From Raineyella sp964528755 (GTDB taxonomy: Bacteria; Actinomycetota; Actinomycetes; Propionibacteriales; Propionibacteriaceae): 64,000 nucleotides of DNA. This document shows positions 33,073 through 40,714 of this stretch, one piece after another (positions within the stretch are counted from its first letter, which is position 1; each line of letters starts with the position of its first letter). The translations under genes and the position numbers were made by a program. The stretch lies in NCBI GenBank assembly GCA_964528755.1, contig CAZGWN010000003.1, positions 1 to 64,000 of the forward strand, in the 5' to 3' direction. The notes beneath the pieces were generated by a model. That model was given only the letters and a program-made list of their open reading frames with translations, was not told where the DNA came from and did not search any database.

Positions 33073-34833
33073 ATGACCAGCACTCACCTCACCGCCGAGT
33101 CCCGCAGCCAGGCACTGGCGGCCATGTCCGATGCGGGGGGTGTGGATGTCCTGGTGGTCGGCGGCGGCGTGACGGGTGCCGGGATCGCCCTGGATGCGGC
33201 CACCCGCGGCCTGCGGACCGCCATCGTCGAGGCACAGGACTGGAGCTCGGGCACCTCGTCCCGCTCGAGCAAGCTCGTCCACGGCGGGCTGCGCTACCTC
33301 TACCAGCTCGACTTCGCCCTGGTCGCCGAGGCGCTGAAGGAGCGCGGCCTGCTGCTCACCACGACAGCGCCGCACCTCGTCAAGGCCCAGCCGTTCCTGT
33401 GGCCGCTGAAGATGCCGGTCGTCGAACGGACCTACAGCGCGGTCGGCGTCGGCATGTACGACGCCCTGGCCGTCCTGGGTGCGCACGGGCGGCGTACCGT
33501 CCCGCTGCAGAAGCACTACTCCCGGCGCGGCGCGAAGCGGCTCTTCCCGGGCATCAAGGAGGATGCCCTGGTCGGGGCGATCCGGTTCTACGACGCCCGG
33601 GTCGACGACTCCCGCCTCGTCATCGATCTGGTCCGCACCGCCGTCGGCCACGGCGCGCTGGCCGCCTCCCGTACGGAGGTCACCGGCTTCACCAAGGACG
33701 ACACCGGCCGGGTCGTCGGCGCGACCCTGACCGACCTGGAGACCGGTGAGCAGCACGCGGTGACCGCGCGGCACATCATCAATGCGACCGGTGTGTGGAC
33801 CGAGCAGACCCAGCGGATGGGCGGCGACGGCGGGCTGCGGGTGCTCGCCTCCAAGGGCGTGCACATCCTGGTCCCGCGGGAACGCATCAACGCCCGCACC
33901 GGGATCTTCCTGCGCACCGAGAAGTCGGTGCTGTTCATCATCCCGTGGCCGCGCTACTGGGTGATCGGCACCACCGACACCGCGTGGCACGAGGACGTCC
34001 AGCACCCGGTCGCCACCTCCGCCGACATCGACTACATCCTCGACCACGCGAACTCCGTGCTCGCCGATCCGCTCACCCGCGAGGACATCATCGGCACGTA
34101 CGCCGGGCTGCGACCGCTGCTCCAGCCCGGCACGAAGGACGAGGGCCAGTCGGCCAAGATCTCCCGGGAACACACCGTCACCGAGATCGCCCCCGGTCTG
34201 GTCTCCATCGCCGGCGGCAAGCTGACGACCTACCGGGTGATGGCCGAGGACGCCGTCGACTTCGCCCTCGGCCGCGAGCAGGCGCGTGCCCTGCCCTCGC
34301 GGACGACCACCACCCCGCTGGTCGGCGCCGAGGGCTACGCCGTGATCCGCGCGCAGGCGCCACGGCTGGCGAGCGTCTACGGCTGGGACGCTGAGCGCAC
34401 CGAGCACCTGCTGGACCGCTACGGCTCGGAGCTTCCCGACCTGGCCGCCCTGATCGACGCCGATCCCACCCTCGGCGAGCCCCTGCCGCACGCCCCCGCG
34501 TACCTGGCTGCGGAGGTCGCCTTCGCCGTCACCCACGAGGGTGCCCTGCACCTGGAGGATGTCCTCACCCACCGGGTCCGCCTCTCGATGGAGACCCGCG
34601 ACCGTGGCCAGTCCGCGCTGGAGGACATCGCCCCCATCGTCGCCCGCCTGCTCGACTGGGACGATGCCCGGACCCGGACGGAGATCGAGTCGTACCGTCG
34701 GGTGGCACAGGCCGAGATCGAAGCGCAAGCCCTTGCCACCGACTCCGCCGCGGTCGCCGCCCGCCTGGACGCACCCGACCTGCGCCCCCTGGCCCCGCTG
34801 CCGACCGACGACCGGCCGGGCATCCGTTCCTGA
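33073..34833 (+). CDS. glpD: Glycerol-3-phosphate dehydrogenase, aerobic FAD type
   Basis: A 586-residue membrane-associated flavoprotein that oxidises glycerol 3-phosphate to dihydroxyacetone phosphate and passes electrons to quinone. The FAD-binding GxGxxG is VVGGGVTGAG (about residues 28-37). SRSSKLVHGGLRYLYQ, FYDARVDDSRLVIDL and LVSIAGGKLTTYRVMAEDA are standard GlpD motifs, and the C-terminal helical domain is complete. ATG 33073 was chosen; GTG 33070 is an alternative. First gene of glpD-glpF-glpK. Confidence 0.96.
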   Translation: MTSTHLTAESRSQALAAMSDAGGVDVLVVGGGVTGAGIALDAATRGLRTAIVEAQDWSSGTSSRSSKLVHGGLRYLYQLDFALVAEALKERGLLLTTTAPHLVKAQPFLWPLKMPVVERTYSAVGVGMYDALAVLGAHGRRTVPLQKHYSRRGAKRLFPGIKEDALVGAIRFYDARVDDSRLVIDLVRTAVGHGALAASRTEVTGFTKDDTGRVVGATLTDLETGEQHAVTARHIINATGVWTEQTQRMGGDGGLRVLASKGVHILVPRERINARTGIFLRTEKSVLFIIPWPRYWVIGTTDTAWHEDVQHPVATSADIDYILDHANSVLADPLTREDIIGTYAGLRPLLQPGTKDEGQSAKISREHTVTEIAPGLVSIAGGKLTTYRVMAEDAVDFALGREQARALPSRTTTTPLVGAEGYAVIRAQAPRLASVYGWDAERTEHLLDRYGSELPDLAALIDADPTLGEPLPHAPAYLAAEVAFAVTHEGALHLEDVLTHRVRLSMETRDRGQSALEDIAPIVARLLDWDDARTRTEIESYRRVAQAEIEAQALATDSAAVAARLDAPDLRPLAPLPTDDRPGIRS

Positions 34834-34907
34834 GCCCGGCACCGGCTGTCCCCCTCATCACCCGTTCTTCCCCCGCACCCCGTTCATCCCAGTCACAAGG
34901 ACGTGCC

Positions 34908-35645
34908 ATGGCGTTGTTCACCCTCTTCCTGTCGGAGTTCCTCGGAACTGCCGCGCTGACCCTGCTCGGCTGCGGTTCAGTTGCCACCAACCTGCTCACC
35001 GGTTCCAAAGGTCGCGGCAGCGGCTGGGTCCTCATCACCCTCGGCTGGGGTCTGGCGGTGTTCGTCGGGGTGTACGTCGCCTTCCCCACCGGCGGACACC
35101 TCAATCCGGCGGTCACCGTCGGCCTGGCGCTGGCCGGTCGTGACCTCGCACCGGGCGTCCCCGCGACGGCCGCCACCGTCGCCATCTACCTCGTCGGCCA
35201 GTTGGTCGGCGCCTTCGTCGGGGCCGTCGGCTGCTGGCTGGCCTACCACGACCACTTCGCCCGGCACGAGGACGCCGGTGAGATCATCGGCATCTTCTGC
35301 ACCGGCCCGGCGATCCGTTCGTACGGATGGAATGTCGTCACCGAGTTCATCGGAACCTTCGTCCTCGTCGGCTGGGTGCTCGTGGCCGGGCAGACGCCCT
35401 CCCAACTCGGACCACTGGCCGTGGCCAGCGTCGTGGTGGTCATCGGCATGGCCCTCGGCGGCCCGACCGGATATGCCATCAACCCCGCCCGTGACCTGGG
35501 CCCGCGGCTCGCCCACGCGATCCTGCCGATTCCCGCCAAGGGCGGCAACGACTGGGCCTACTCGTGGGTCCCGATCGTCGGACCGCTGCTCGGCGGCGCC
35601 GCGGCGGGGCTACTCGCTCCGCTGATCCCGGTCCTGCCCGTGTAA
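34908..35645 (+). CDS. glpF: Glycerol uptake facilitator, aquaglyceroporin
   Basis: A 245-residue MIP-family channel with six membrane helices. Both pore motifs are present: NPAVT (N66-A68 region, GGHLNPAVTVG) and NPARD near residue 192 (YAINPARDLGPR), where the Asp after the second NPA is typical of glycerol channels rather than water channels. It lets glycerol diffuse into the cell. Located 74 bp after glpD and 53 bp before glpK. Confidence 0.95.
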   Translation: MALFTLFLSEFLGTAALTLLGCGSVATNLLTGSKGRGSGWVLITLGWGLAVFVGVYVAFPTGGHLNPAVTVGLALAGRDLAPGVPATAATVAIYLVGQLVGAFVGAVGCWLAYHDHFARHEDAGEIIGIFCTGPAIRSYGWNVVTEFIGTFVLVGWVLVAGQTPSQLGPLAVASVVVVIGMALGGPTGYAINPARDLGPRLAHAILPIPAKGGNDWAYSWVPIVGPLLGGAAAGLLAPLIPVLPV

Positions 35646-35698
35646 GTCACGCCCCGGACCCCCTCCCCTTCACGAATCACATCTCCAGGAGATACCTC

Positions 35699-37228
35699 AT
35701 GAGCAACGACGCCCAGTACGTGATGGCCATCGACCAGGGCACCACGAGTTCGCGCGCGATCATCTTCGACCATGCCGGCACCATCGTCTCGGTCGGGCAG
35801 TTGGAGCACACCCAGCACTTCCCGCGCGCCGGGTGGGTGGAGCACGACGCCACCGAGATCTGGAACAACCTTCGCGAGGCCATCGGCCAGGCCCTCGCGA
35901 AGGCCCAGATCAACCGACACCGGATCACCGCGGTCGGGATCACCAACCAACGGGAGACCACGGTGGTGTGGGACCGCAACACCGGGCGGCCGATCCACCA
36001 CGCGATCGTCTGGCAGGACACCCGTACCCAGGACATCTGCGACCGACTGGCCGCCGACGGCGGCGTCGACCGCTACCGGCAGCGCACCGGCCTGCCGCTG
36101 TCCACCTACTTCGCCGGGCCGAAGGTCGCCTGGCTGCTGGAGAACGTGCCCGGGGCGCGGGAGATGGCCGAGGCCGGCGACCTGCTGGCCGGCACCATGG
36201 ACTCCTGGGTGCTGTGGAACCTCACCGGCGGGGTGCACGGCGGCGTCCACATCACCGACGTGACCAATGCCTCGCGCACCATGCTGATGAACATCAACAC
36301 GTTGCAGTGGGAGCCCGAGATCTGTGCCGACATGGGCATCCCGATGTCGATGCTGCCGCAGATCCACTCCTCCGCCGAGGTGTACGGGGTGGGCAGCCCC
36401 GACAGCCTGATCATCGACACCCCGATCGCCGGCATCCTCGGCGACCAGCAGGCCGCGACCTTCGGCCAGGCATGTTTCCACAAGGGGATGGCCAAGAACA
36501 CGTACGGGACTGGCTGCTTCCTGCTGATGAACACCGGCACCGAGCCGGTGTTCTCCGACAACGGCCTGCTCACCACCGTCTGCTACAAGATCGGCGACCA
36601 ACCGGCCCGGTACGCGCTGGAGGGCTCGATCGCCGTGGCCGGCTCGCTGGTCCAGTGGCTGCGCGACAACCTGCGGATGTTCGACACCGCAGCCGAGGTC
36701 GAGGACCTGGCCCAACAGGTCGACGACAACGGCGGCGCCTACATCGTGCCGGCCTTCTCCGGTCTGTTCGCCCCGTACTGGCGGCCGGACGCCCGCGGCG
36801 TGCTGGTCGGGCTGACCCGGTACGTCAACCGGCACCACATCGCACGGGCGGTCCTCGAGGCGACCGCCTACCAGACTCGCGATGTCGTGCAGGCGATGTT
36901 CGCCGACTCCGGGGTCGACCTGACCGCCCTCAAGGTCGACGGCGGGATGGTTGCCAACCAGTTGCTCATGCAGTTCCAGGCCGACATCCTCAACGCGCCC
37001 GTCGTGCGTCCGAAGGTCATCGAGACGACCGCGTTGGGGGCCGCGTACGCGGCGGGGATCGCCACCGGCTTCTGGGCCGGCGAGCAGGATGTGACCGAGA
37101 ACTGGGCGCCCGACCACACCTGGGAACCGTCGATGGACGAGGCCGACCGGGAGCGGCTCTACCGGGTCTGGCGCAAGGCGGTCACCCGCACCCTGGATTG
37201 GGTCGACCAGGACACCGCCACGCGCTGA
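35699..37228 (+). CDS. glpK: Glycerol kinase
   Basis: A 509-residue FGGY-family kinase that phosphorylates glycerol to glycerol 3-phosphate in the cytosol, trapping what enters through GlpF. The ATP-binding start is YVMAIDQGTTSSRAIIFD; ITNQRETTVVWDRNTGRP and the substrate motif WRPDARGVLVGLTRY are present. The start is the ATG spanning bases 35699-35701, after an AGGAG site. Last gene of the glp cluster; no strong terminator follows, only a GCGGGC/GCCCGC hairpin without a T-run. Confidence 0.97.
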   Translation: MSNDAQYVMAIDQGTTSSRAIIFDHAGTIVSVGQLEHTQHFPRAGWVEHDATEIWNNLREAIGQALAKAQINRHRITAVGITNQRETTVVWDRNTGRPIHHAIVWQDTRTQDICDRLAADGGVDRYRQRTGLPLSTYFAGPKVAWLLENVPGAREMAEAGDLLAGTMDSWVLWNLTGGVHGGVHITDVTNASRTMLMNINTLQWEPEICADMGIPMSMLPQIHSSAEVYGVGSPDSLIIDTPIAGILGDQQAATFGQACFHKGMAKNTYGTGCFLLMNTGTEPVFSDNGLLTTVCYKIGDQPARYALEGSIAVAGSLVQWLRDNLRMFDTAAEVEDLAQQVDDNGGAYIVPAFSGLFAPYWRPDARGVLVGLTRYVNRHHIARAVLEATAYQTRDVVQAMFADSGVDLTALKVDGGMVANQLLMQFQADILNAPVVRPKVIETTALGAAYAAGIATGFWAGEQDVTENWAPDHTWEPSMDEADRERLYRVWRKAVTRTLDWVDQDTATR

Positions 37229-37286
37229 TCCGATGAGGGTTCGTCGCGGCTGCCGTGGCGGGCCTGCTGCCCGCGTGAGTGGGTCC

Positions 37287-37421
37287 GAGAACCCGGGACA
37301 GAAACGCCCGGGTCCGCTCCTCACGCGGACTGCCCAGCACCTGGGCCGGGACGCCCTCCTCCACGATGACGCCACCGTCCATGAACGCCAGGTAGTCGCC
37401 GACCTCGCGGGCGAAGACCAT
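37287..37421 (-). pseudogene. C-terminal remnant of an amino-acid ABC transporter ATPase
   Basis: In the gap between glpK and the next gene the minus strand reads MVFAREVGDYLAFMDGGVIV, EEGVPAQVLGSPREERT and AFLSRVL, which matches the last ~45 residues of GlnQ-type polar amino-acid importer ATPases. Walker A, Walker B and the signature are absent; the upstream side is cut off at the stop of the 37440 gene. The frame then runs without a stop into glpK. This is a gene-decay relic, not a functional protein. Confidence 0.75.
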
Positions 37422-37439
37422 TGGGCTGGAGTGGTCGAC

Positions 37440-39047
37440 TCACCGATTGCGGACCAGACCCAGCGGGAGCAGGATCCGGGCCGCCCGCTCGGCGTCCTGC
37501 GCGGTGGCCCGTCCCCCGTCGGCGTCGCCGGCCAGGTCGACGAGGTCGGCGAGCAGTCGACGCTCCGCCTGCTCGCCCACAACATCGGGCGGACTCCACC
37601 AACTGTGGGCGAGATCCGCGGCGATCCGGTCGCCCACCATCCCGAGCATCATCACCGTCCGGGCGAGCAGCTCCGGGCCGGGATCGGGGATCGCACGCCC
37701 GGGCAGCCCGCCGCCGAGGAGGGCCGCCGCCCGCCGGGTGACCTCCCGGATCGGTTCCCCCCACCGGTTCGCCCCGGCCGCGACGGCGTACTCCAGACGG
37801 ACGTCCGCGGGCACCGCCGGATCGCCGCTGAGCGCCCGGGCCCCCGCCTCGGCCAGGGCCCTGGCGGTCGGCGCCGGATCCCGGCCGGCGGCCACGAGAG
37901 CGGTGAGGAGGTTCACCCCGATCGCGGCACCCAGGGGCGCCGGTCCCTGCCGGGACATCCGCTCGGCCGCCTCGCTCAGCCATGTCGCGTCACCGGTGGC
38001 GGTGTGCAGACCCAGGCAGCACAGCACCTGCGTGGGATCGGCCGGCCCGTCCAGCACCGCCCCCATCGATCGCTCCACCAGTTCGAGAGCGGGAACCGAC
38101 TCGGCCGGCGTGATCCCGGCGGGCGCGTCGGGTGGTTCCAGACCCGGACCCGACAACACCGCGAGGACCAGGGCGGTCGCCGCCGGGCCGGGCAGCAGAC
38201 CCGGCCCCGCCGCCACTGCGCGACCTGCCGCCGGGCGGCCCGCCGCCGGATCCGGCCGGCACGCAAGACGGGCCCAGATCACCGCGACGGCGTCCCAGCC
38301 CGGTGCCCAGGTCGCGTCGAGCAGAGTGGTGCCACCGGCCCCGTTGAGCCGGATCGAGCCCCGGTGCCGGCCGCCCGCGGGCAGGATCTCGGTGCCGGCC
38401 TCCTCCTCGGCGACCGTCCAGGCCCCGGAGTCGTCATCGACAGCCCGGTCAGGGGCGGTGACCACCAGGGGCAGCCCCTCGCGCAGCGCGGTCCGTTCCG
38501 GCCACCAGGTCGGCAGCAGCGCCCCGGCATCGCGCCAGTCGGCGCACCAGCGTGCCTGCCAGCGCCAGATCCGTCGCTCACCGGCCTCCCAGGCGGCGTC
38601 CGGTCCGAGGGCGAGTTCGTCGGTGTCCGCGGTGCAGCCCTGTCGCTGGACCGCGACCAGCAGCGGGCCCTCGCCGGCCGGCGCCACGGCCCAGATCGCC
38701 CGGGAGCCAGCGGCCCAGACCCGGCCGACGCATCCGGGTGCCGGGTCCAGCAGCAGCCGGGGGCGGCCGAAGGCGTACGGCAGGTCGGTGCCGGCCGCGG
38801 CCACGGTCCGCTGGTCCCAACCGCCACCGACGCTGTGCCGGACGGTCACGGTGAGCGGGCCGAGGTCCCGCGAGACCTCCACCTCGTCCTCATCGGCGAG
38901 CACCAGCGGCACCGACTGCTCGGACCGGCCGGTCCGGATCCGCCAGCCCGCCAGGTAGGGACCCCACTGGTCGTGGACGAGCGAGACCAGGTCACCTTCG
39001 TCGTCGAATCGCAGCGTGGCCTCGCCCCAGCGCAGCGTGGATGTCAT
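37440..39047 (-). CDS. Unknown protein, possibly a glycosidase-like or sugar-binding fold
   Basis: A 535-residue protein I cannot place. The N-terminal half is beta-rich with many Trp residues (WGEATLRFDDEGDLVSLVHD, IWRWQARWCADWRDAG), like the galactose-mutarotase-type or beta-sandwich domains of some glycosidases. The C-terminal half (about 280-535) is Ala/Gly/Pro-rich and helical, with repeated short helices resembling an alpha/alpha toroid. No signal peptide, so cytosolic. Start at ATG 39047 rather than 24 bp upstream. No catalytic motif can be named. It directly abuts the ABC ATPase relic. Confidence 0.65.
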   Translation of the reverse strand: MTSTLRWGEATLRFDDEGDLVSLVHDQWGPYLAGWRIRTGRSEQSVPLVLADEDEVEVSRDLGPLTVTVRHSVGGGWDQRTVAAAGTDLPYAFGRPRLLLDPAPGCVGRVWAAGSRAIWAVAPAGEGPLLVAVQRQGCTADTDELALGPDAAWEAGERRIWRWQARWCADWRDAGALLPTWWPERTALREGLPLVVTAPDRAVDDDSGAWTVAEEEAGTEILPAGGRHRGSIRLNGAGGTTLLDATWAPGWDAVAVIWARLACRPDPAAGRPAAGRAVAAGPGLLPGPAATALVLAVLSGPGLEPPDAPAGITPAESVPALELVERSMGAVLDGPADPTQVLCCLGLHTATGDATWLSEAAERMSRQGPAPLGAAIGVNLLTALVAAGRDPAPTARALAEAGARALSGDPAVPADVRLEYAVAAGANRWGEPIREVTRRAAALLGGGLPGRAIPDPGPELLARTVMMLGMVGDRIAADLAHSWWSPPDVVGEQAERRLLADLVDLAGDADGGRATAQDAERAARILLPLGLVRNR

Positions 39048-39114
39048 CGGGCCTCCTCGGAACCGGGACACCGCGGACCCTCCGGCCGCGCCGGCCTCGG
39101 TCTAGGCTAGCCCC

Positions 39115-39408
39115 ATGAATTCGCGGCCCCCCACCTCACGCGCCGGACAACGCCGCGCCCGCCGCGCCGAGGAGGGCCACAACCAGGACGCCCGGACAGC
39201 GGGCGACATCCCGCTCCCCCGCGACTTCAGCCGGGAGGGATCGGCCTCCCACGACTTCGGCCACGACGGCATCTCCGCGCTGGTCACCCACGACCGGGCG
39301 CTCCGGGCGCGGGAGGTGTCCCGCCCCCGACCGGAGGACGAGGCCGCCGCGATCCGAGGGGCGGAGGAGCTGTTGCGCCGGCTCAGCGGCGGGACTCGTA
39401 GGCGCTGA
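39115..39408 (+). CDS. Small hypothetical, basic N-terminus
   Basis: A 97-residue hydrophilic protein. The first 25 residues are Arg-rich (RAGQRRARRAEEGHNQ), followed by DIPLPRDFSREGSASHDFGH and a C-terminal helix (DEAAAIRGAEELLRRLSGG). No domain recognised. A TAGGCT box ends 6 nt before the ATG, the spacing of a leaderless actinobacterial transcript, which supports the start. Its last 26 bp overlap the convergent rpiB 3' end. Confidence 0.6.
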   Translation: MNSRPPTSRAGQRRARRAEEGHNQDARTAGDIPLPRDFSREGSASHDFGHDGISALVTHDRALRAREVSRPRPEDEAAAIRGAEELLRRLSGGTRRR

Positions 39409-39832
39409 TCTTGTCGATCCGGCGTTGATGCCGCTCGTCACCCGAGAAGGGGGTGGCGAGGAAGACCCTGACCAGTTCCAGGGCGTCGGCCGGTTCGTGC
39501 ATCCGGGCGCCGAGGGCGACCACGTTCGCATCGTTGTGTTCCCGTCCCAGCCGGGCGGTCTGGTCGCTCCAGGCCAGGATGGACCGGATACCGGGCACCT
39601 TGTTGGCGACGATGTTCTCGCCGTTGCCGGAACCGCCCAGGACGATGCCGAGAGACCCCGGGTCCCCGGCAACCGCCTGCGCGCCGGGGAGGATGGTGTC
39701 GGGGTAGTCGTCGGAGGCGTCGTACGCGGCGGCCCCGTGATCCACCACGTGGTGCCCGTCGGCGGTGAGGGCCTCCACCAGGTAGTTCTTCAGCTCGTAC
39801 CCCGCGTGGTCGGTAGCAATGTGAACGCGCAT
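39383..39832 (-). CDS. rpiB: Ribose-5-phosphate isomerase B
   Basis: A 149-residue RpiB/LacA-type isomerase that interconverts ribose 5-phosphate and ribulose 5-phosphate in the pentose phosphate pathway. It starts MRVHIATDHAGYELKNYLVE, and the anion-binding part is GIVLGGSGNGENIVANKVPG. This GSGNGE form, lacking the catalytic Cys of E. coli RpiB, is the actinobacterial type, in which a Glu is thought to act as base. ATG 39832 fits homologues; the frame opens 63 bp further upstream, but that stretch does not look coding. Confidence 0.95.
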   Translation of the reverse strand: MRVHIATDHAGYELKNYLVEALTADGHHVVDHGAAAYDASDDYPDTILPGAQAVAGDPGSLGIVLGGSGNGENIVANKVPGIRSILAWSDQTARLGREHNDANVVALGARMHEPADALELVRVFLATPFSGDERHQRRIDKISAYESRR

Positions 39833-39895
39833 GGCCCAACTATCCCATTGCCGTCGGACCCCGCATGGGGGGGCCGTCCCCGCCCATCCGGACAC

Positions 39896-40528
39896 TCAGT
39901 CGAAGATCGGATCGACCGTACGGGTGCGCTTGAGCTCGAAGAATCCGGGGTAGGCGGTCACCGCCGACACGCCGTCGAAGAGGCGCCCGGCCTCCTCGCC
40001 CTTCGGCGCAGGCGTAATCACCGGCCCGAAGATCGACATCCCGTTGACCCGGATCACCGGGGTGCCGACATCGTCGCCGACCGGGTCCATGCCCTCGTGA
40101 TGCGACCGGCGCAGCGCGTCGTCGTTCGCATCGGTCCAGCCCGCCTCAGCGAGGTCGACGGGCAGACCGGCGTCGGCGAGCGCCGCCTCCAGGGTGGGGC
40201 GGGTGCGCGGCTCGTGGCCGGGGTGGTAACGGGTACCGATCGCGGTGTAGAAGGCACGCAACGCGTCCTGGCCGCACTTCTCCTCGACCGCCAGGGCGAT
40301 CCGGGGGCCGGGCCACGATCCGTCGATCGACCGGCGGTAGTCGGCCGGCAGGTCGCGGCCCTCGTTGAGGATGCCCAGGCTCATCACGTGAAAGACGGTC
40401 CGGACCGGACGGACTTTCTCCACCTCGAGCATCCACCGGGAAGCCATCCAGGCCCACGGACATTGCGGATCGAACCAGAAGTCGACCTGCTGGAGGACCT
40501 CGGCATCGGAAGTGGCGTGCTGTGTCAT
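39896..40528 (-). CDS. DsbA-fold oxidoreductase, mycothiol-dependent nitroreductase-like (Rv2466c family)
   Basis: A 210-residue cytosolic protein with a thioredoxin/DsbA fold. The opening VDFWFDPQCPWAWMASRWML, the FHVMSLGILNEGRDLP segment and the C-terminal YPGFFELKRTRTVDP match the actinobacterial Rv2466c group, which reduces nitro compounds and oxidants using mycothiol. The active site here is CPWA, with a single Cys, where Rv2466c has CPWC (from memory), so a monothiol mechanism is expected. A TAGGCT box 6 nt before the ATG suggests a leaderless mRNA. Confidence 0.88.
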   Translation of the reverse strand: MTQHATSDAEVLQQVDFWFDPQCPWAWMASRWMLEVEKVRPVRTVFHVMSLGILNEGRDLPADYRRSIDGSWPGPRIALAVEEKCGQDALRAFYTAIGTRYHPGHEPRTRPTLEAALADAGLPVDLAEAGWTDANDDALRRSHHEGMDPVGDDVGTPVIRVNGMSIFGPVITPAPKGEEAGRLFDGVSAVTAYPGFFELKRTRTVDPIFD

Positions 40529-40561
40529 GGCGAAAGCCTACGTCCGTCGGAAGAGCCCTTC

Positions 40562-40593
40562 CCGACCCCATTCCTGCTCCGGAATGGGGTCGG
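40562..40593. other. Perfect 13-bp dyad in the rpiB-side/pepN intergenic region
   Basis: CCGACCCCATTCC and its exact complement are separated by TGCTCC. No T-run follows on either strand, so it is unlikely to be a simple terminator. It lies 20-50 bp upstream of the -10 box of the Rv2466c-like gene and could be an operator. About 10 bp further on, CGCAAAAAAGCCCCCC read on the minus strand gives a short GC stem plus T6. Confidence 0.6.
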
Positions 40594-40714
40594 AACCGCA
40601 AAAAAGCCCCCCATCGGGCGCGAAACGGGCCGGCGTACTCGCCTATGGACCATCTGCACCGCTACTGTGACAAATGTCGCCGGGGCTTCCGGTGACTGAC
40701 CCGGACAGCCCGTC

